Source of the DNA: an uncultured Alphaproteobacteria bacterium
Lineage (GTDB): Bacteria; Pseudomonadota; Alphaproteobacteria; HIMB59; GCA-002718135
Length of the DNA: 64,000 bases
Reading direction: 5' to 3'
Assembly (NCBI GenBank): GCA_902621855.1
Contig: CACNNQ010000001.1
Span: 124,001-188,000 of the forward strand
Shown here: piece after piece, positions 7,586 through 20,472 of the stretch
How positions within the stretch are numbered: the stretch's first letter is position 1
Layout of the letters: every line of letters begins with the position of its first letter
The notes under the pieces: model-generated
Database searches by the model: none
What the model saw: the letters and a program-made list of their open reading frames with translations, nothing else
What the model was told of the DNA's origin: nothing
Translations under genes and position numbers: made by a program

Positions 7586-9487
7586 ATGAAAAATATCAGT
7601 AAAAATGTTGTTTTATGGATTATAATAGGCCTACTACTGATTGTCTTGTTTAACCTTTTCCAAGGATCCTCATCAACAAATAACAGTTCAAAAATATCTT
7701 TCTCAGACTTTATTGCTGCTACGGAAAGTGGCACTGTTTCTGAAGTAAATATAAGTGGTAACAACATAACAGGATATTTAAACGATGGTAGAGCATTTAA
7801 CACATTTACTCCTAACTACCCCAATTTAGTTGATAAATTAAACCAATATGGTGTTAAAATTAATGCCGAACCTGCTGACAGATCTATGCATCCGCTTTTA
7901 AGTGTTCTTTTATCTTGGTTTCCAATGCTCCTTCTTATCGGAGTTTGGATATTTTTTATGCGCCAAATGCAATCTGGAGGAGGTAAAGCAATGGGTTTTG
8001 GAAAGTCTAAAGCCAAACTACTTAATGAAGCAGTTGGAAAAGTAACCTTTGATGACGTAGCAGGTATTGATGAAGCAAAACAAGAATTAGAAGAAGTTGT
8101 AGAGTTTTTAAAAGACCCACAAAAATTTTCAAGACTTGGAGGCAAGATACCAAGAGGAGCATTGCTTGTAGGCCCACCAGGTACTGGTAAAACACTCCTT
8201 GCAAGAGCAATTGCTGGAGAAGCAAATGTACCTTTTTTCTCAATTTCTGGTTCAGATTTTGTTGAAATGTTTGTTGGTGTTGGAGCTAGTAGAGTTAGGG
8301 ATATGTTTGATCAAGGTAAGAAAAATGCTCCTTGTATAGTATTTATTGACGAAATTGATGCAGTGGGTAGACATAGAGGAGCTGGGTTAGGTGGTGGTAA
8401 CGATGAAAGAGAACAAACACTTAATCAATTATTGGTTGAAATGGATGGTTTTGAGGCTAACGCAGGAGTAATTATAATTGCAGCAACTAACAGACCAGAC
8501 GTGTTAGACCCAGCGCTACTAAGACCGGGCAGATTTGACCGACAAATAACTGTGTCAAATCCTGATGTTATGGGTAGAGACAAAATCCTGAAAGTTCATA
8601 TTAAAAAAATTAAAGTTTCTCCCAAATTTGACTCTAAAATTATTGCAAGAGGGACTCCTGGTTTCTCAGGTGCCGATTTAGCAAATTTAGTTAATGAAGC
8701 GGCTTTACTTGCGGCAAGAAAGAATAAAAGAATGGTTACTCTAGAAGATTTTGAAAGTGCAAAAGATAAAGTTATGATGGGTGCAGAAAAAAGATCTATG
8801 GTGATGAGTGAAGATGAAAAGAAGCTAACAGCATATCACGAGGCTGGTCATGCAGTAGCTACTTTGCACTCACCTGCTTCAGATCCAATACATAAAGCAA
8901 CTATAATTCCAAGAGGTAGAGCACTAGGAATGGTCATGAGACTACCAGAAAAAGATCAACTTTCTATGCGAAAAGACCAGATGAAAGCTCATCTTTTAAT
9001 TGCTACAGGTGGTAGAATAGCTGAGGAAATGATTTTTGGTAAGGATAAAATTACAAATGGTGCAGCAAGTGATATTCAAATGGTAACGAACCTAGCAAAA
9101 AAAATGATTACCGAATGGGGAATGAGCGAGAAACTTGGAAGATTAAGATATAATAGTGACAGTGAAGAAGTTTTCTTAGGTCATTCAGTAGCCCAATCTA
9201 AAAACCTTTCAGACTCCACAGCTAAACTAATTGATGAAGAGGTTAGGTTTCTCGCAGAAGAAGCTGAAAATAATTGCAGAAAAATACTTCAAGATAATAT
9301 TGAAGAACTTCATATAGTAGCTAAAGGACTACTAGAATACGAAACACTTTCTGGTGATGAAATCAAAGATCTTATTAAAGGAATTAAACCATCCAGGGAC
9401 GACTTTGACAATACTATTGATAAACCCAAAAATACTGCTCCATCTGTACCTAAAACGGGCGGATCCGCTGCTGCACCAGCAAACTAA
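7586..9487 (+). CDS. ftsH: ATP-dependent zinc metalloprotease FtsH
   Basis: The 633-residue membrane protease has two membrane segments (about residues 8-25 and 104-125) flanking a periplasmic domain. An AAA module follows, with Walker A GPPGTGKT (196-203), Walker B IVFIDEID (251-258) and [10 protein letters not shown]. The zinc site is HEAGH (418-422). It degrades misfolded membrane proteins and regulators such as RpoH; rpoH is also in this window. The C-terminus is a short Pro/Ala/Gly tail, as in other alphaproteobacteria. Length is normal for the family. Confidence 0.98.
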   Translation: MKNISKNVVLWIIIGLLLIVLFNLFQGSSSTNNSSKISFSDFIAATESGTVSEVNISGNNITGYLNDGRAFNTFTPNYPNLVDKLNQYGVKINAEPADRSMHPLLSVLLSWFPMLLLIGVWIFFMRQMQSGGGKAMGFGKSKAKLLNEAVGKVTFDDVAGIDEAKQELEEVVEFLKDPQKFSRLGGKIPRGALLVGPPGTGKTLLARAIAGEANVPFFSISGSDFVEMFVGVGASRVRDMFDQGKKNAPCIVFIDEIDAVGRHRGAGLGGGNDEREQTLNQLLVEMDGFEANAGVIIIAATNRPDVLDPALLRPGRFDRQITVSNPDVMGRDKILKVHIKKIKVSPKFDSKIIARGTPGFSGADLANLVNEAALLAARKNKRMVTLEDFESAKDKVMMGAEKRSMVMSEDEKKLTAYHEAGHAVATLHSPASDPIHKATIIPRGRALGMVMRLPEKDQLSMRKDQMKAHLLIATGGRIAEEMIFGKDKITNGAASDIQMVTNLAKKMITEWGMSEKLGRLRYNSDSEEVFLGHSVAQSKNLSDSTAKLIDEEVRFLAEEAENNCRKILQDNIEELHIVAKGLLEYETLSGDEIKDLIKGIKPSRDDFDNTIDKPKNTAPSVPKTGGSAAAPAN

Positions 9488-9490
9488 ATT

Positions 9491-9533
9491 TAAAAGACTT
9501 CACTTTATTTATTTTTTTTAATAAAAGACTTCA
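9491..9533. repeat. 12-nt direct repeat between ftsH and glmM
   Basis: TAAAAGACTTCA occurs at 9491-9502 and again at 9522-9533, 31 nt apart, on either side of a T-rich stretch. The second copy ends exactly at the base before the glmM ATG. No Shine-Dalgarno sequence is evident there. It may be a local duplication or a protein-binding pair. Confidence 0.6.
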
Positions 9534-10881
9534 ATGTCTAAGATATTTGGTACCGATGGTATACGGTGCTTAGTTAATGAGGAACCTCTTTCCGCTGAAA
9601 CTTGTCTCAAAATCTCAAAGACAGTTGCATTCCTTTTAAAAAAGAAAAATTCTAAAAATAGTAGAGTTGTCATTTGTAAAGATACTAGATTATCAGGTTA
9701 TTTATATGAGCCACTTGTTACTGCTGGATTTATTTCTATGGGTATGGATGTAATTTTAGTTGGTCCACTTCCTACACCAGTTGTACCATTAATGATTAAA
9801 ACTTTAGGAGCTGATATTGGTGTAATGATTACTGCTTCTCACAATACTTATGAATATAATGGACTTAAATTTTTTGATAGCACTGGAACAAAATTAAGCT
9901 CATTAATAGAGCAAAAAGTTGAAAAAATAGTTTTGGATAATAAAAAATATTCTAAAGTCTCAAATAATACATTTGTATCAGGAAAAGCAAGAAGACTGGA
10001 AGATGCTTCAGGCAGGTACTCAGAATTTTTAAAAGGCACATTATCAAAAACAACTTCCAAGAGAAAATTAAAAATTATTTTAGATTGTGCAAATGGGGCT
10101 ACATACAATATAGCTCCAAATTTATTCTGGGAATTAGGGCATAATGTAATTGCTATAAATAATAATCCAGATGGCTTAAACATAAATAAAAACTGTGGTG
10201 CGGTCAATGTTAAATCACTTACTCATAATGTCATTAAAGAGAAGGCTGATATTGGTTTTGCATTTGATGGTGATGGAGATAGGCTGATAGTTGTAGATGA
10301 AAAAGGAAAAGTGGTTGATGGTGATAGGATTATAGGATTGTTATGTAAAAGTTATATAAAACCAAAAAAAAAATCTAAACAACATGATGTAATTATAACT
10401 GTTATGTCTAATATGGGATTAGAAAAATATCTCACAAAAAAATTAAAATTAAAGATTAAACGTACATCTGTTGGAGATATAAATGTTATTAATCAAATGA
10501 AAAAATCCAAATCTATGATAGGTGGTGAACAATCAGGACATATAATTTTGTCAGAGTATTCTAATTCAGGTGATGGAATTTTAGCAGCTTTAAAAATTAC
10601 TGAAATTTTGATTTCAAATTACAATAAGGCAAGTAAACTTTTTGATTTATATAATGATTTTGCTCAGGTAAAAATTAACTTGAGTTATAAAACAAAGAAT
10701 ACTAAATTATTAAAAATTCTTGGTAAGTTAAAAAAAGATAGATTGTATAATAATAAAAAAATAAGATCTCTTGTTAGGTTGTCTGGCACTGAACCATTAT
10801 TAAGAATACTAGTTGAAGGACAAGAAATTACTGAAGTTAAAAAGAAATCCCTAGAAATTAAAAAATTAGTAAGGCCTTACC

Positions 10882-10889
<8 letters not shown>
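9534..10889 (+). CDS. glmM: phosphoglucosamine mutase GlmM
   Basis: The 451-residue enzyme has the phosphoserine motif ITASHN (Ser102), the metal loop DGDGDR (245-250), GGEQSGH, and the phosphate-binding RLSGTEPLLRI near the C-terminus. It interconverts glucosamine-6-phosphate and glucosamine-1-phosphate for UDP-GlcNAc synthesis, supplying peptidoglycan and lipopolysaccharide. Length matches the family. The last 8 nt overlap the TTG start of hisZ. Confidence 0.97.
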
Positions 10890-14117
<3,228 letters not shown>

Positions 14118-14147
14118 AATATGCCTATAGCACAAATAAAATATAAT

Positions 14148-15119
14148 TTAATATTTATGTAATAATTCTATTAAATTCTTAAAATCATCAGGAATTTCAA
14201 TATCAAAATTTACCCTTTTTTTTAATGTAGGATGATCAAAACCAAGATGATAGGCGTGTAATGCCTGTCTTTCAAAATTTTTTAAAATCATAAATTTATT
14301 AAATGTATTTTTGTCTTTTCCAAATTGATTAATTTTACTTTTTCCATAAAGCTTATCACCAATTATTGGAGAATTTTTAGAAGTTAGATGAAGTCTAATT
14401 TGATGTGTTCTTCCGGTATGTAAATGACAGTCAACTATACTAGCAATACCAAAAGTTTTTTCTAATTTAATATCAGTTTTAGAATATTTTCCAAAACCCT
14501 TATTATTTAAACTCATTTTTTTTCTATTTTTTTTATTTCTCTCTATGTATCCTTCAATTGATTGATTATCAGGGGTTCCCCAAACTATTGCTTTATATCT
14601 ACGAGATATCGTATGTTCTTTAAATTGTTTGGCTAAATTAATATGAACATTATTATTTTTTGCAACAACAAGAATTCCACTGGTATCTTTATCTAAACGA
14701 TGTACTATTCCAGGTCTAGCACTGTTATCTAAATTGCTCAGTTGATTATTAGTATGATGCATAAGAGCATTTACAAGAGTACCACTTTCATTTCCGGGAG
14801 CTGGATGCACAACCAAATTTGGAGGTTTATTTATAATGATTAAATCTTCATCCTCAAAAATAATGTTTAATTCAATATTTTCAGCTGAATGTTTTACTTC
14901 TTTTTTTAAGATAATATTTATAGAGTAATTTTCATTTTCTTTAGTTATGTAAGATGGATATTTTATCTCCTTTTCATCAAGACATACATTACCATTTAAT
15001 ATCAAAGTTTTAATTTGAGTTCTTGAATATCCCTCTAATTTCGAAACAAGAACTTTGTCTAGTCTTTGTGAACTTAATTGTTTATTTATAGTTAATTTAA
15101 CATTATAAAATTTGTTCAT
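14148..15119 (-). CDS. rluD: 23S rRNA pseudouridine synthase RluD-type
   Basis: The 323-residue protein has an N-terminal S4 RNA-binding domain (about residues 8-65, QRLDKVLVSKL) and an RluA-family catalytic domain. The catalytic Asp is in HRLDKDTSGILVVAKN, and GRTHQIRLHL follows. This architecture fits RluD, which makes pseudouridines in helix 69 of 23S rRNA. It lies next to rpoH, a common alphaproteobacterial order. Its ATG (15117-15119 read on minus) shares two bases with the ATG of the divergent gene on the plus strand. Confidence 0.88.
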   Translation of the reverse strand: MNKFYNVKLTINKQLSSQRLDKVLVSKLEGYSRTQIKTLILNGNVCLDEKEIKYPSYITKENENYSINIILKKEVKHSAENIELNIIFEDEDLIIINKPPNLVVHPAPGNESGTLVNALMHHTNNQLSNLDNSARPGIVHRLDKDTSGILVVAKNNNVHINLAKQFKEHTISRRYKAIVWGTPDNQSIEGYIERNKKNRKKMSLNNKGFGKYSKTDIKLEKTFGIASIVDCHLHTGRTHQIRLHLTSKNSPIIGDKLYGKSKINQFGKDKNTFNKFMILKNFERQALHAYHLGFDHPTLKKRVNFDIEIPDDFKNLIELLHKY

Positions 15120-15411
15120 GTCTCAAAAAATTCTCAAATTTATTGTTATATTTTTAGGTATATTGATAGTTATTTGTTTTCTAGCTCTTGTTTACGGTTT
15201 GTATATAAAAACAACAAAAAAACAAAGTAATTTGGAAACAAATTTAATTAATTACAATTTAAATTTAGAAAAAGGGCACAAAATTACAGATATAGATTTG
15301 ATTGATGATAATAGGATTTTATTCACAATAAAAAATAATGATAAAGTTTATGCTTTAATATATGATATACAAACATCAAATGTCACAAAAATAGATACTG
15401 CAAATGAATAA
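15118..15411 (+). CDS. small single-pass membrane protein (DUF6476-like)
   Basis: A ~97-residue protein with one hydrophobic helix (about residues 8-28) and a ~65-residue soluble tail with a beta-rich look (DIDLIDDNRILFTIKNNDKVYALIYD). I do not know its function. Size and topology resemble the alphaproteobacterial DUF6476 group, but I cannot confirm that. ATG 15118 is preferred over TTG 15112. The gene overlaps xseB by 8 nt (ATGAATAA), so it is probably cotranscribed with xseB and tlyA. Confidence 0.7.
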   Translation: MSQKILKFIVIFLGILIVICFLALVYGLYIKTTKKQSNLETNLINYNLNLEKGHKITDIDLIDDNRILFTIKNNDKVYALIYDIQTSNVTKIDTANE

Positions 15412-15622
15412 AGATAATAATTTTGAAAATAATTTAAAAAAACTCGAGTCTATTGTAGATAAATTAGAAAATGGTGAAGTAGATTTAGAAGAATCTGTAA
15501 AACTTTACGAAGAGGGAATGAATTTGAAAAAAGCATGTGAAGAAAAGTTGAAAAATATTGAAAGCCAAATAAAAAAAATTAAGCAAGAAAATAGTAAAGT
15601 CACAAAAGAAGATTTTAAGTAA
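15404..15622 (+). CDS. xseB: exodeoxyribonuclease VII small subunit XseB
   Basis: The 72-residue helical protein has NNLKKLESIVDKLENGEVDLEESVKLYEEGMNL followed by a Lys/Glu-rich helix, the classic XseB pattern. With XseA (not in this window) it forms the single-strand DNA exonuclease VII. It starts inside the end of the preceding membrane-protein gene and is followed 9 nt later by tlyA. The alphaproteobacterial neighbour dxs is missing from between them. Confidence 0.93.
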   Translation: MNKDNNFENNLKKLESIVDKLENGEVDLEESVKLYEEGMNLKKACEEKLKNIESQIKKIKQENSKVTKEDFK

Positions 15623-15631
15623 TTTTCAGAT

Positions 15632-16381
15632 TTGAGTAAAAATATAAAAATAAGACTTGATCAGCTTTTAATTGATAGAAACTTGGCTGAAACTAAATCA
15701 AAGGCCCAATCCATGATTATGGCAGGACAAGTTTATGTAAACGATAAAATTATTACCAAAAGTGGCAACAGTTTTAATGAAAACTCAAAAATAAAAATTA
15801 AGCAGCTTCATCCACCATGGGTATCAAGAGGTGCATTTAAATTACTGGAAGCGATTGACCATTTTAAGATTGATATTAAAAATAAAATTTGCCTAGATAT
15901 AGGTTCATCAACTGGTGGTTTTACAGAAGTTCTTTTAAAAAAAAATGCCAAAAAAATATATTCAATTGATGTTGGCACAAATCAACTTCATGAAAAACTA
16001 AAAAAAGAAAAAAAAATTATTAGTATAGAAAATTTTAATGCTAAATATTTAGATAATTCTATTATTCATGAAAATATTGATTTAATTGTCTGTGATGTAA
16101 GTTTTATAAGTTTAACAAAGGTTATTGAGCCTAGCTTGAAACTTTTATCAAAAAAAGCTGAGATTATATCCCTGATCAAGCCTCAATTTGAAACTAAAAA
16201 AATAAATTTGAAAAAGGGTATTGTAAAAGATCCTATTATTCATGGGCAAGTTTGTAATGATATATCGAAGTGGTTTAAAACAAAGACTAATGCTGAAGTG
16301 ATTGGGCTAGTTGAAAGTCCAATAACTGGACCAAAAGGGAATAAAGAGTTTTTGATATATTGTGTTTTAGAGAAATCTTAA
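15632..16381 (+). CDS. tlyA: TlyA-type rRNA 2'-O-methyltransferase
   Basis: The 249-residue protein has an N-terminal S4 domain (about residues 5-65, [22 protein letters not shown]) and an FtsJ-like methyltransferase domain. The SAM site is [17 protein letters not shown], and [13 protein letters not shown] and LIKPQFE follow. In mycobacteria, TlyA methylates 16S and 23S rRNA cytidines. The name haemolysin is historical. The start is TTG. The last 15 nt overlap the convergent aroC. Confidence 0.9.
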   Translation: MSKNIKIRLDQLLIDRNLAETKSKAQSMIMAGQVYVNDKIITKSGNSFNENSKIKIKQLHPPWVSRGAFKLLEAIDHFKIDIKNKICLDIGSSTGGFTEVLLKKNAKKIYSIDVGTNQLHEKLKKEKKIISIENFNAKYLDNSIIHENIDLIVCDVSFISLTKVIEPSLKLLSKKAEIISLIKPQFETKKINLKKGIVKDPIIHGQVCNDISKWFKTKTNAEVIGLVESPITGPKGNKEFLIYCVLEKS

Positions 16382-17437
16382 ACAGTGATCAGCTAGAGTT
16401 GTTGCAACCATTGCTTCACCAACAGGAACAGCTCTTATCCCTACACAAGGATCATGACGACCTTTAGTTGATATTGTCGTTTCTTTTAATTTTGTATTAA
16501 TTGTTTTTTTTGTTGATAATATTGAGCTTGTTGGTTTTACTACAAATCTAGTAATTAATTCTTGACCAGTTGTAATTCCTCCAAGAACCCCGCCATTATT
16601 ATTAGAAAGAAATATAGGTTTTTTATTTTTAATTCTCATTTCATCAACATTAGAAATTCCAGTTTCATAAACACTGCTAAATCCATTACCCATTTCTACA
16701 CCTTTAACAGCATTAATAGACATCAATGCCTTAGCTATATCAGAGTCTATTTTTTCATAAATAGGCTCTCCTAATCCAGCTGGCAAACCTTTTACTCTAA
16801 TTTCAATGATGGCACCTAAAGAGGAGCCAGATTTTCTTGCAGTTTGTATTTCGTTTTCCCATATTTTAATAATTTCTTTATCAGGACTCCAAAAATTATT
16901 TTTTGGAATAAAATTATTATTCCAATTATCATAATTAATTTTATGATTACCTATTTGAATTAATGCACCTGTTATTACAACTTGATTTTTTATTTTATTA
17001 TTTATGATTTTTCTTGCTATTGCCCCTGCTGCTACTCTCATCGAAGTTTCTCGAGCACTAGATCTACCACCACCTCTATAATCTCTTATACCATATTTTT
17101 TCCAATATGTGTAATCTGCATGACCTGGTCTAAATTTACTTTTGATATCACCATAATCTTTTGATCTCTGATCTTGATTATAAATAATTAGAGAAATAGG
17201 ATGACCAGTTGTTTTTCCTTCAAAGGTTCCAGATAGTATTTCAACTTTATCCTCTTCTTTTCTCTGAGTTGTAAATTTTGACTGACCAGGTTTTCTTTTA
17301 TCTAAATAGGGTTGAATATCTTTTTCAGTTAAATTAATATTTGATGGAACTCCATCGACAACACACCCAATGGCTTTGCCATGGCTTTCTCCCCATGTAG
17401 TAAAATTAAAGATTTTTCCTATTGAATTAGAAGTCAT
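16367..17437 (-). CDS. aroC: chorismate synthase AroC
   Basis: The 356-residue enzyme has the chorismate synthase signatures [16 protein letters not shown] near the N-terminus and [14 protein letters not shown] with [23 protein letters not shown] and RHDPC occur near the end. It makes chorismate from EPSP using reduced FMN, the last shared step of aromatic amino-acid synthesis. It follows fabI with a 4-nt ATGA overlap, so the two are probably one transcript. Confidence 0.97.
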   Translation of the reverse strand: MTSNSIGKIFNFTTWGESHGKAIGCVVDGVPSNINLTEKDIQPYLDKRKPGQSKFTTQRKEEDKVEILSGTFEGKTTGHPISLIIYNQDQRSKDYGDIKSKFRPGHADYTYWKKYGIRDYRGGGRSSARETSMRVAAGAIARKIINNKIKNQVVITGALIQIGNHKINYDNWNNNFIPKNNFWSPDKEIIKIWENEIQTARKSGSSLGAIIEIRVKGLPAGLGEPIYEKIDSDIAKALMSINAVKGVEMGNGFSSVYETGISNVDEMRIKNKKPIFLSNNNGGVLGGITTGQELITRFVVKPTSSILSTKKTINTKLKETTISTKGRHDPCVGIRAVPVGEAMVATTLADHCLRFL

Positions 17438-18261
17438 TTTTTAGAATTTGTAAATTCACCTAATAATTCAGAAATACTTTCACTCTCATCAACTGCAACC
17501 ATTCCTACAGTATGATAGCCGCAATCGACATGTTGTATCTCACCAGTAACAGCACCCCCAAGATCACTTAAGAGATATAAAGCAGAATTTCCAACATCTT
17601 GCTGATTAACATTTCTTTTAAGTGGAGCATTAAGCTCGTTCCATTTTAGAATAAATCTAAAATCACCTATTCCTGATGCCGCCAAAGTTTTAATTGGGCC
17701 AGCACTAATGGCATTAACTCTTATATTTTTTTCTCCCAAATCAACTGCTAAATATCTCACACTGGCCTCTAAAGCTGCTTTTGCAACTCCCATAACATTA
17801 TAATGAGGCATAACTTGTTCTGATCCATAATATGTTAAAGTTAAGATTGAACCACCGTTTTTCATTAAAGGTTCTGCAAGCCTACAAGCCTCTGTAAAAG
17901 AATAACATGATATATGCATAGTTTGTTTAAAATTATCAGAAGATGTATTGTAATATTTACCTCTTAATTCATCTTTGTTGGAAAAACCAATTCCATGAAC
18001 AAGAAAATCTAATTCACCCCATTTATTTTTAAGTGTTTCAAAAACATTATTCATGCTTTGTGAGTCTAAAACATCACAAGGAATAATAGTGTTAGATCCT
18101 ATTTCATCTGCAAGTGGTTGTACTCTTTTTTTAAGAGCTTCTCCTTGATAAGTAAGTGCTATTTCTGCTCCCTGTTCTGCTAATTTTTTCGCAATACCCC
18201 AAGCAATAGATCTGTCATTTGCCACTCCCATAATCAGACCTTTTTTATTTTGCATCAACAT
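17434..18261 (-). CDS. fabI: enoyl-[acyl-carrier-protein] reductase (NADH) FabI
   Basis: The ~275-residue short-chain dehydrogenase family enzyme has the FabI-type cofactor site [14 protein letters not shown] near the N-terminus. The catalytic Y-x6-K is YNVMGVAK, and [13 protein letters not shown] follows. It reduces trans-2-enoyl-ACP in fatty-acid elongation. ATG 18261 (or the ATG two codons later) is chosen. The open frame extends ~37 codons further upstream, but that part is not FabI-like and runs into the pdxH region. Confidence 0.95.
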   Translation of the reverse strand: MLMQNKKGLIMGVANDRSIAWGIAKKLAEQGAEIALTYQGEALKKRVQPLADEIGSNTIIPCDVLDSQSMNNVFETLKNKWGELDFLVHGIGFSNKDELRGKYYNTSSDNFKQTMHISCYSFTEACRLAEPLMKNGGSILTLTYYGSEQVMPHYNVMGVAKAALEASVRYLAVDLGEKNIRVNAISAGPIKTLAASGIGDFRFILKWNELNAPLKRNVNQQDVGNSALYLLSDLGGAVTGEIQHVDCGYHTVGMVAVDESESISELLGEFTNSKK

Positions 18262-18329
18262 ATTGTAAATCAGTGTTTTTTTATAAATATAGATATATAT
18301 ACTTATAAAATAATATTCATATCTATAAT

Positions 18330-18935
18330 ATGCAATCAAATCAAAAATTAATAAATTCTGATAAAAAACCATTTGAACTCTTTAAAGAGTGGTTTGAAGA
18401 GGCAAAGAAAAATGAAATTAATGATCCAAATGCCATGAACCTTGCTACTATATCTTCTGACGGTAAACCTAGCTCACGAATTGTTTTACTTAAATCATAT
18501 AATGATAAAGGTTTTGTTTTTTACACAAACTCAAATAGTAAAAAAGGTAGAGCTATTCAAAACAACGATAGTGTAGCTTTAAATTTTCATTGGAAATCAT
18601 TACAAAGACAAATAAGAATAGAAGGTGATGTTTCACAAATTTCTGATGCTGAAGCTGATGAATATTATAATTCAAGACCACTAGGAAGTAGAATAGGAGC
18701 TTGGGCTTCATTGCAGTCAGAAGAACTAGATGATAGATCAACATTAACTAAAAGAGTGAAAGAATTTGAAAAAAAATTTTCAAATAATGATGTGCCAAGA
18801 CCATCGCATTGGAATGGTTACCTAGTAACGCCTTTTTTAATTGAATTTTGGCAAGATATGCCGTTTAGATTGCATGACAGGCTTGAGTTTTGTATGGAAA
18901 ATGATCGTTGGGTTACTAGGAAATTATATCCCTAA
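18330..18935 (+). CDS. pdxH: pyridoxine/pyridoxamine 5'-phosphate oxidase PdxH
   Basis: The 201-residue FMN enzyme has PNAMNLATISSDGKPSSRIVLLKSY, FHWKSLQRQIRIEGDVS, SRPLGSRIGAWAS and the C-terminal WQDMPFRLHDRLEF. It oxidises PNP and PMP to pyridoxal phosphate. It is divergent from fabI with a 68-nt spacer, and its stop overlaps the convergent nucleotidyltransferase gene by 4 nt. Confidence 0.96.
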   Translation: MQSNQKLINSDKKPFELFKEWFEEAKKNEINDPNAMNLATISSDGKPSSRIVLLKSYNDKGFVFYTNSNSKKGRAIQNNDSVALNFHWKSLQRQIRIEGDVSQISDAEADEYYNSRPLGSRIGAWASLQSEELDDRSTLTKRVKEFEKKFSNNDVPRPSHWNGYLVTPFLIEFWQDMPFRLHDRLEFCMENDRWVTRKLYP

Positions 18936-19366
18936 TTATCTTCTTTCCATTTTTGTAAAATCCATGAACTAGAATTTGATTTATTGTCCCCGCCTATACC
19001 CCAAAGTAACTCTATATTATTTTTTTCACAAAATTTTGATTCTGGTGTTGTACTATTATTTCTATCACCTCCATTTGCAAATTTTATAATTGATTTTGGA
19101 TATTTATTTTTTACTTTTTTAAGACCATCAATGCATGTCTTATCTCCATCATCAAATTCAATAACATCAATAACATTTTTTAACTCGTTCATAATTATAG
19201 TTCTTTCAATAAAAGGAAGAAATTCCTTACCCTTCTTTTTTTGAAGCCATAAATCAGAATTTAGCAAAACTACAACTTCACCATATTTAGCTGCTTCTTG
19301 AATTAATTTTATATGACCACTGTGAACTGGGTCAAAACCGCCACTGACAACAACTATTTCACGCAT
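18932..19366 (-). CDS. RfaE/HldE C-terminal-like nucleotidyltransferase
   Basis: The 144-residue cytidylyltransferase-fold protein has GGFDPVHSGHIKLI, with the HxGH nucleotide-binding motif at residues 15-18, and RTIIMNEL. It resembles the nucleotidyltransferase half of HldE/RfaE and glycerol-3-phosphate cytidylyltransferases, but no sugar-kinase domain is attached. The conserved ISSTK/R-like C-terminal motif is not obvious. The substrate is unknown. It overlaps pyrE by 8 nt and is the last gene of the tauE-led minus-strand operon. Confidence 0.72.
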   Translation of the reverse strand: MREIVVVSGGFDPVHSGHIKLIQEAAKYGEVVVLLNSDLWLQKKKGKEFLPFIERTIIMNELKNVIDVIEFDDGDKTCIDGLKKVKNKYPKSIIKFANGGDRNNSTTPESKFCEKNNIELLWGIGGDNKSNSSSWILQKWKEDN

Positions 19367-19994
19367 ACTTGCTTCTCCATTTTTCTGGGTCTGCTAAAAA
19401 TTCTTTTAAGTTTAAAACCTCATTCTCAGAATATATTTTTTCACTTTCAATATAATTTATTATATCTTTCCATGTACACAGTGAGTGCATATTTACATTT
19501 AATTTAAATAATTCTGATTCTTTGAAATTAAAAATATCATAATAAAAGATTACAAATATATCTTTGACTCTTAATCCAGCTTCACGCATTGCGTTAATAA
19601 AAATTATTTTACTACCTCCATCAGTAGCTAGATCTTCAACTAAAAGAGTTTTTTGATTATTTTCAAATTCACCTTCAATTTGTTTATTTTTCCCAAAACC
19701 TTTTATTTTTTTTCTAATGTAAATCATTTGTTTATCTAATTCTTGAGCAATAAAAGCAGCATAGGGAATTCCAGCAGTTTCTCCACCAGCAATAATTTCT
19801 GCCTCAATATTATTTTTAATTAAATAATCTACAGCTTTATCAATTATAAAATTTCTTTCTTTTGTAAAAGAAATAATTTTTCTACAATCAACATAAACAG
19901 GACTAGTTAAGCCTGATGTAAGAGTAAAATGTTTATCAAATGAAAAATTAACAGACTTTATATCTACTAATATTTTAGCTATCTCTTTTGACAT
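19359..19994 (-). CDS. pyrE: orotate phosphoribosyltransferase PyrE
   Basis: The ~211-residue enzyme has LTSGLTSPVYVDCRKI near the N-terminus, ETAGIPYAAFIAQEL, and the PRPP-binding motif LLVEDLATDGGSK. It makes orotidine monophosphate in pyrimidine synthesis. I start it at ATG 19994 (MSKEIAKIL), 4 nt after the upstream usp stop. The open frame runs 17 codons further upstream into usp. Confidence 0.94.
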   Translation of the reverse strand: MSKEIAKILVDIKSVNFSFDKHFTLTSGLTSPVYVDCRKIISFTKERNFIIDKAVDYLIKNNIEAEIIAGGETAGIPYAAFIAQELDKQMIYIRKKIKGFGKNKQIEGEFENNQKTLLVEDLATDGGSKIIFINAMREAGLRVKDIFVIFYYDIFNFKESELFKLNVNMHSLCTWKDIINYIESEKIYSENEVLNLKEFLADPEKWRSKYA

Positions 19995-19998
19995 ATTT

Positions 19999-20472
19999 TT
20001 AAGTAATTTGTGCAATATGTTCAAATGATAAATTTCCAGGCACAATCATTATCGGTATTCTTAGGTTTGTTATTTCATTACTCACCAGAGAAGTTATTAT
20101 TGGACCGGGATTTTTACTATTTGGATCAGTATTGGCTGCTAAAACAAGAACATTAATATTTTTTTCCTCATCTAATAATTGTTTTAATTCAGTTATAGTA
20201 TCCCCCTCTCTTAAAGAGAGAGCAGGATAGTCACCTGTTCTTTCTTGGACAAATGCGGCAGCTTTTTTAAGAATTGTTTCTGCTTCTTCTCTAGCTTCTT
20301 CTTTCATAATATCTGTAACACCTTTGGTTGTTAGAACATCTAAAGGTTCTATGAAAGTTGCAATAATAATTTTTCTTCCTGTTTTTTTTGATCTTGCGCA
20401 AGCATACTCAAGAGCTGTATTCATTTCTTCTGAATTATCTGCAACAACTAGAATATATCTTTCATCACTCAT
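19999..20472 (-). CDS. universal stress protein (UspA family)
   Basis: The 157-residue single-domain Usp has YILVVADNSEEMNTALEYACARSKKTGRKIIIA at the start and VSNEITNLRIPIMIVPGNL at the end. The usual G-x2-G-x9-G(S/T) ATP loop is weakly conserved, so it may not bind ATP. It overlaps the TIGR02186 gene by 4 nt and lies 4 nt before pyrE. It is thus embedded in an operon led by a TauE-type exporter. The function is unknown beyond the family. Confidence 0.85.
   Translation of the reverse strand: MSDERYILVVADNSEEMNTALEYACARSKKTGRKIIIATFIEPLDVLTTKGVTDIMKEEAREEAETILKKAAAFVQERTGDYPALSLREGDTITELKQLLDEEKNINVLVLAANTDPNSKNPGPIITSLVSNEITNLRIPIMIVPGNLSFEHIAQIT

Noticed and set aside
17434-18372. Longer fabI open frame reaching into the pdxH region
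   Set aside because: The extra 37 residues are Tyr/Ile-rich, unlike FabI, and overlap the divergent pdxH start. The ATG at 18261 gives the normal family start.
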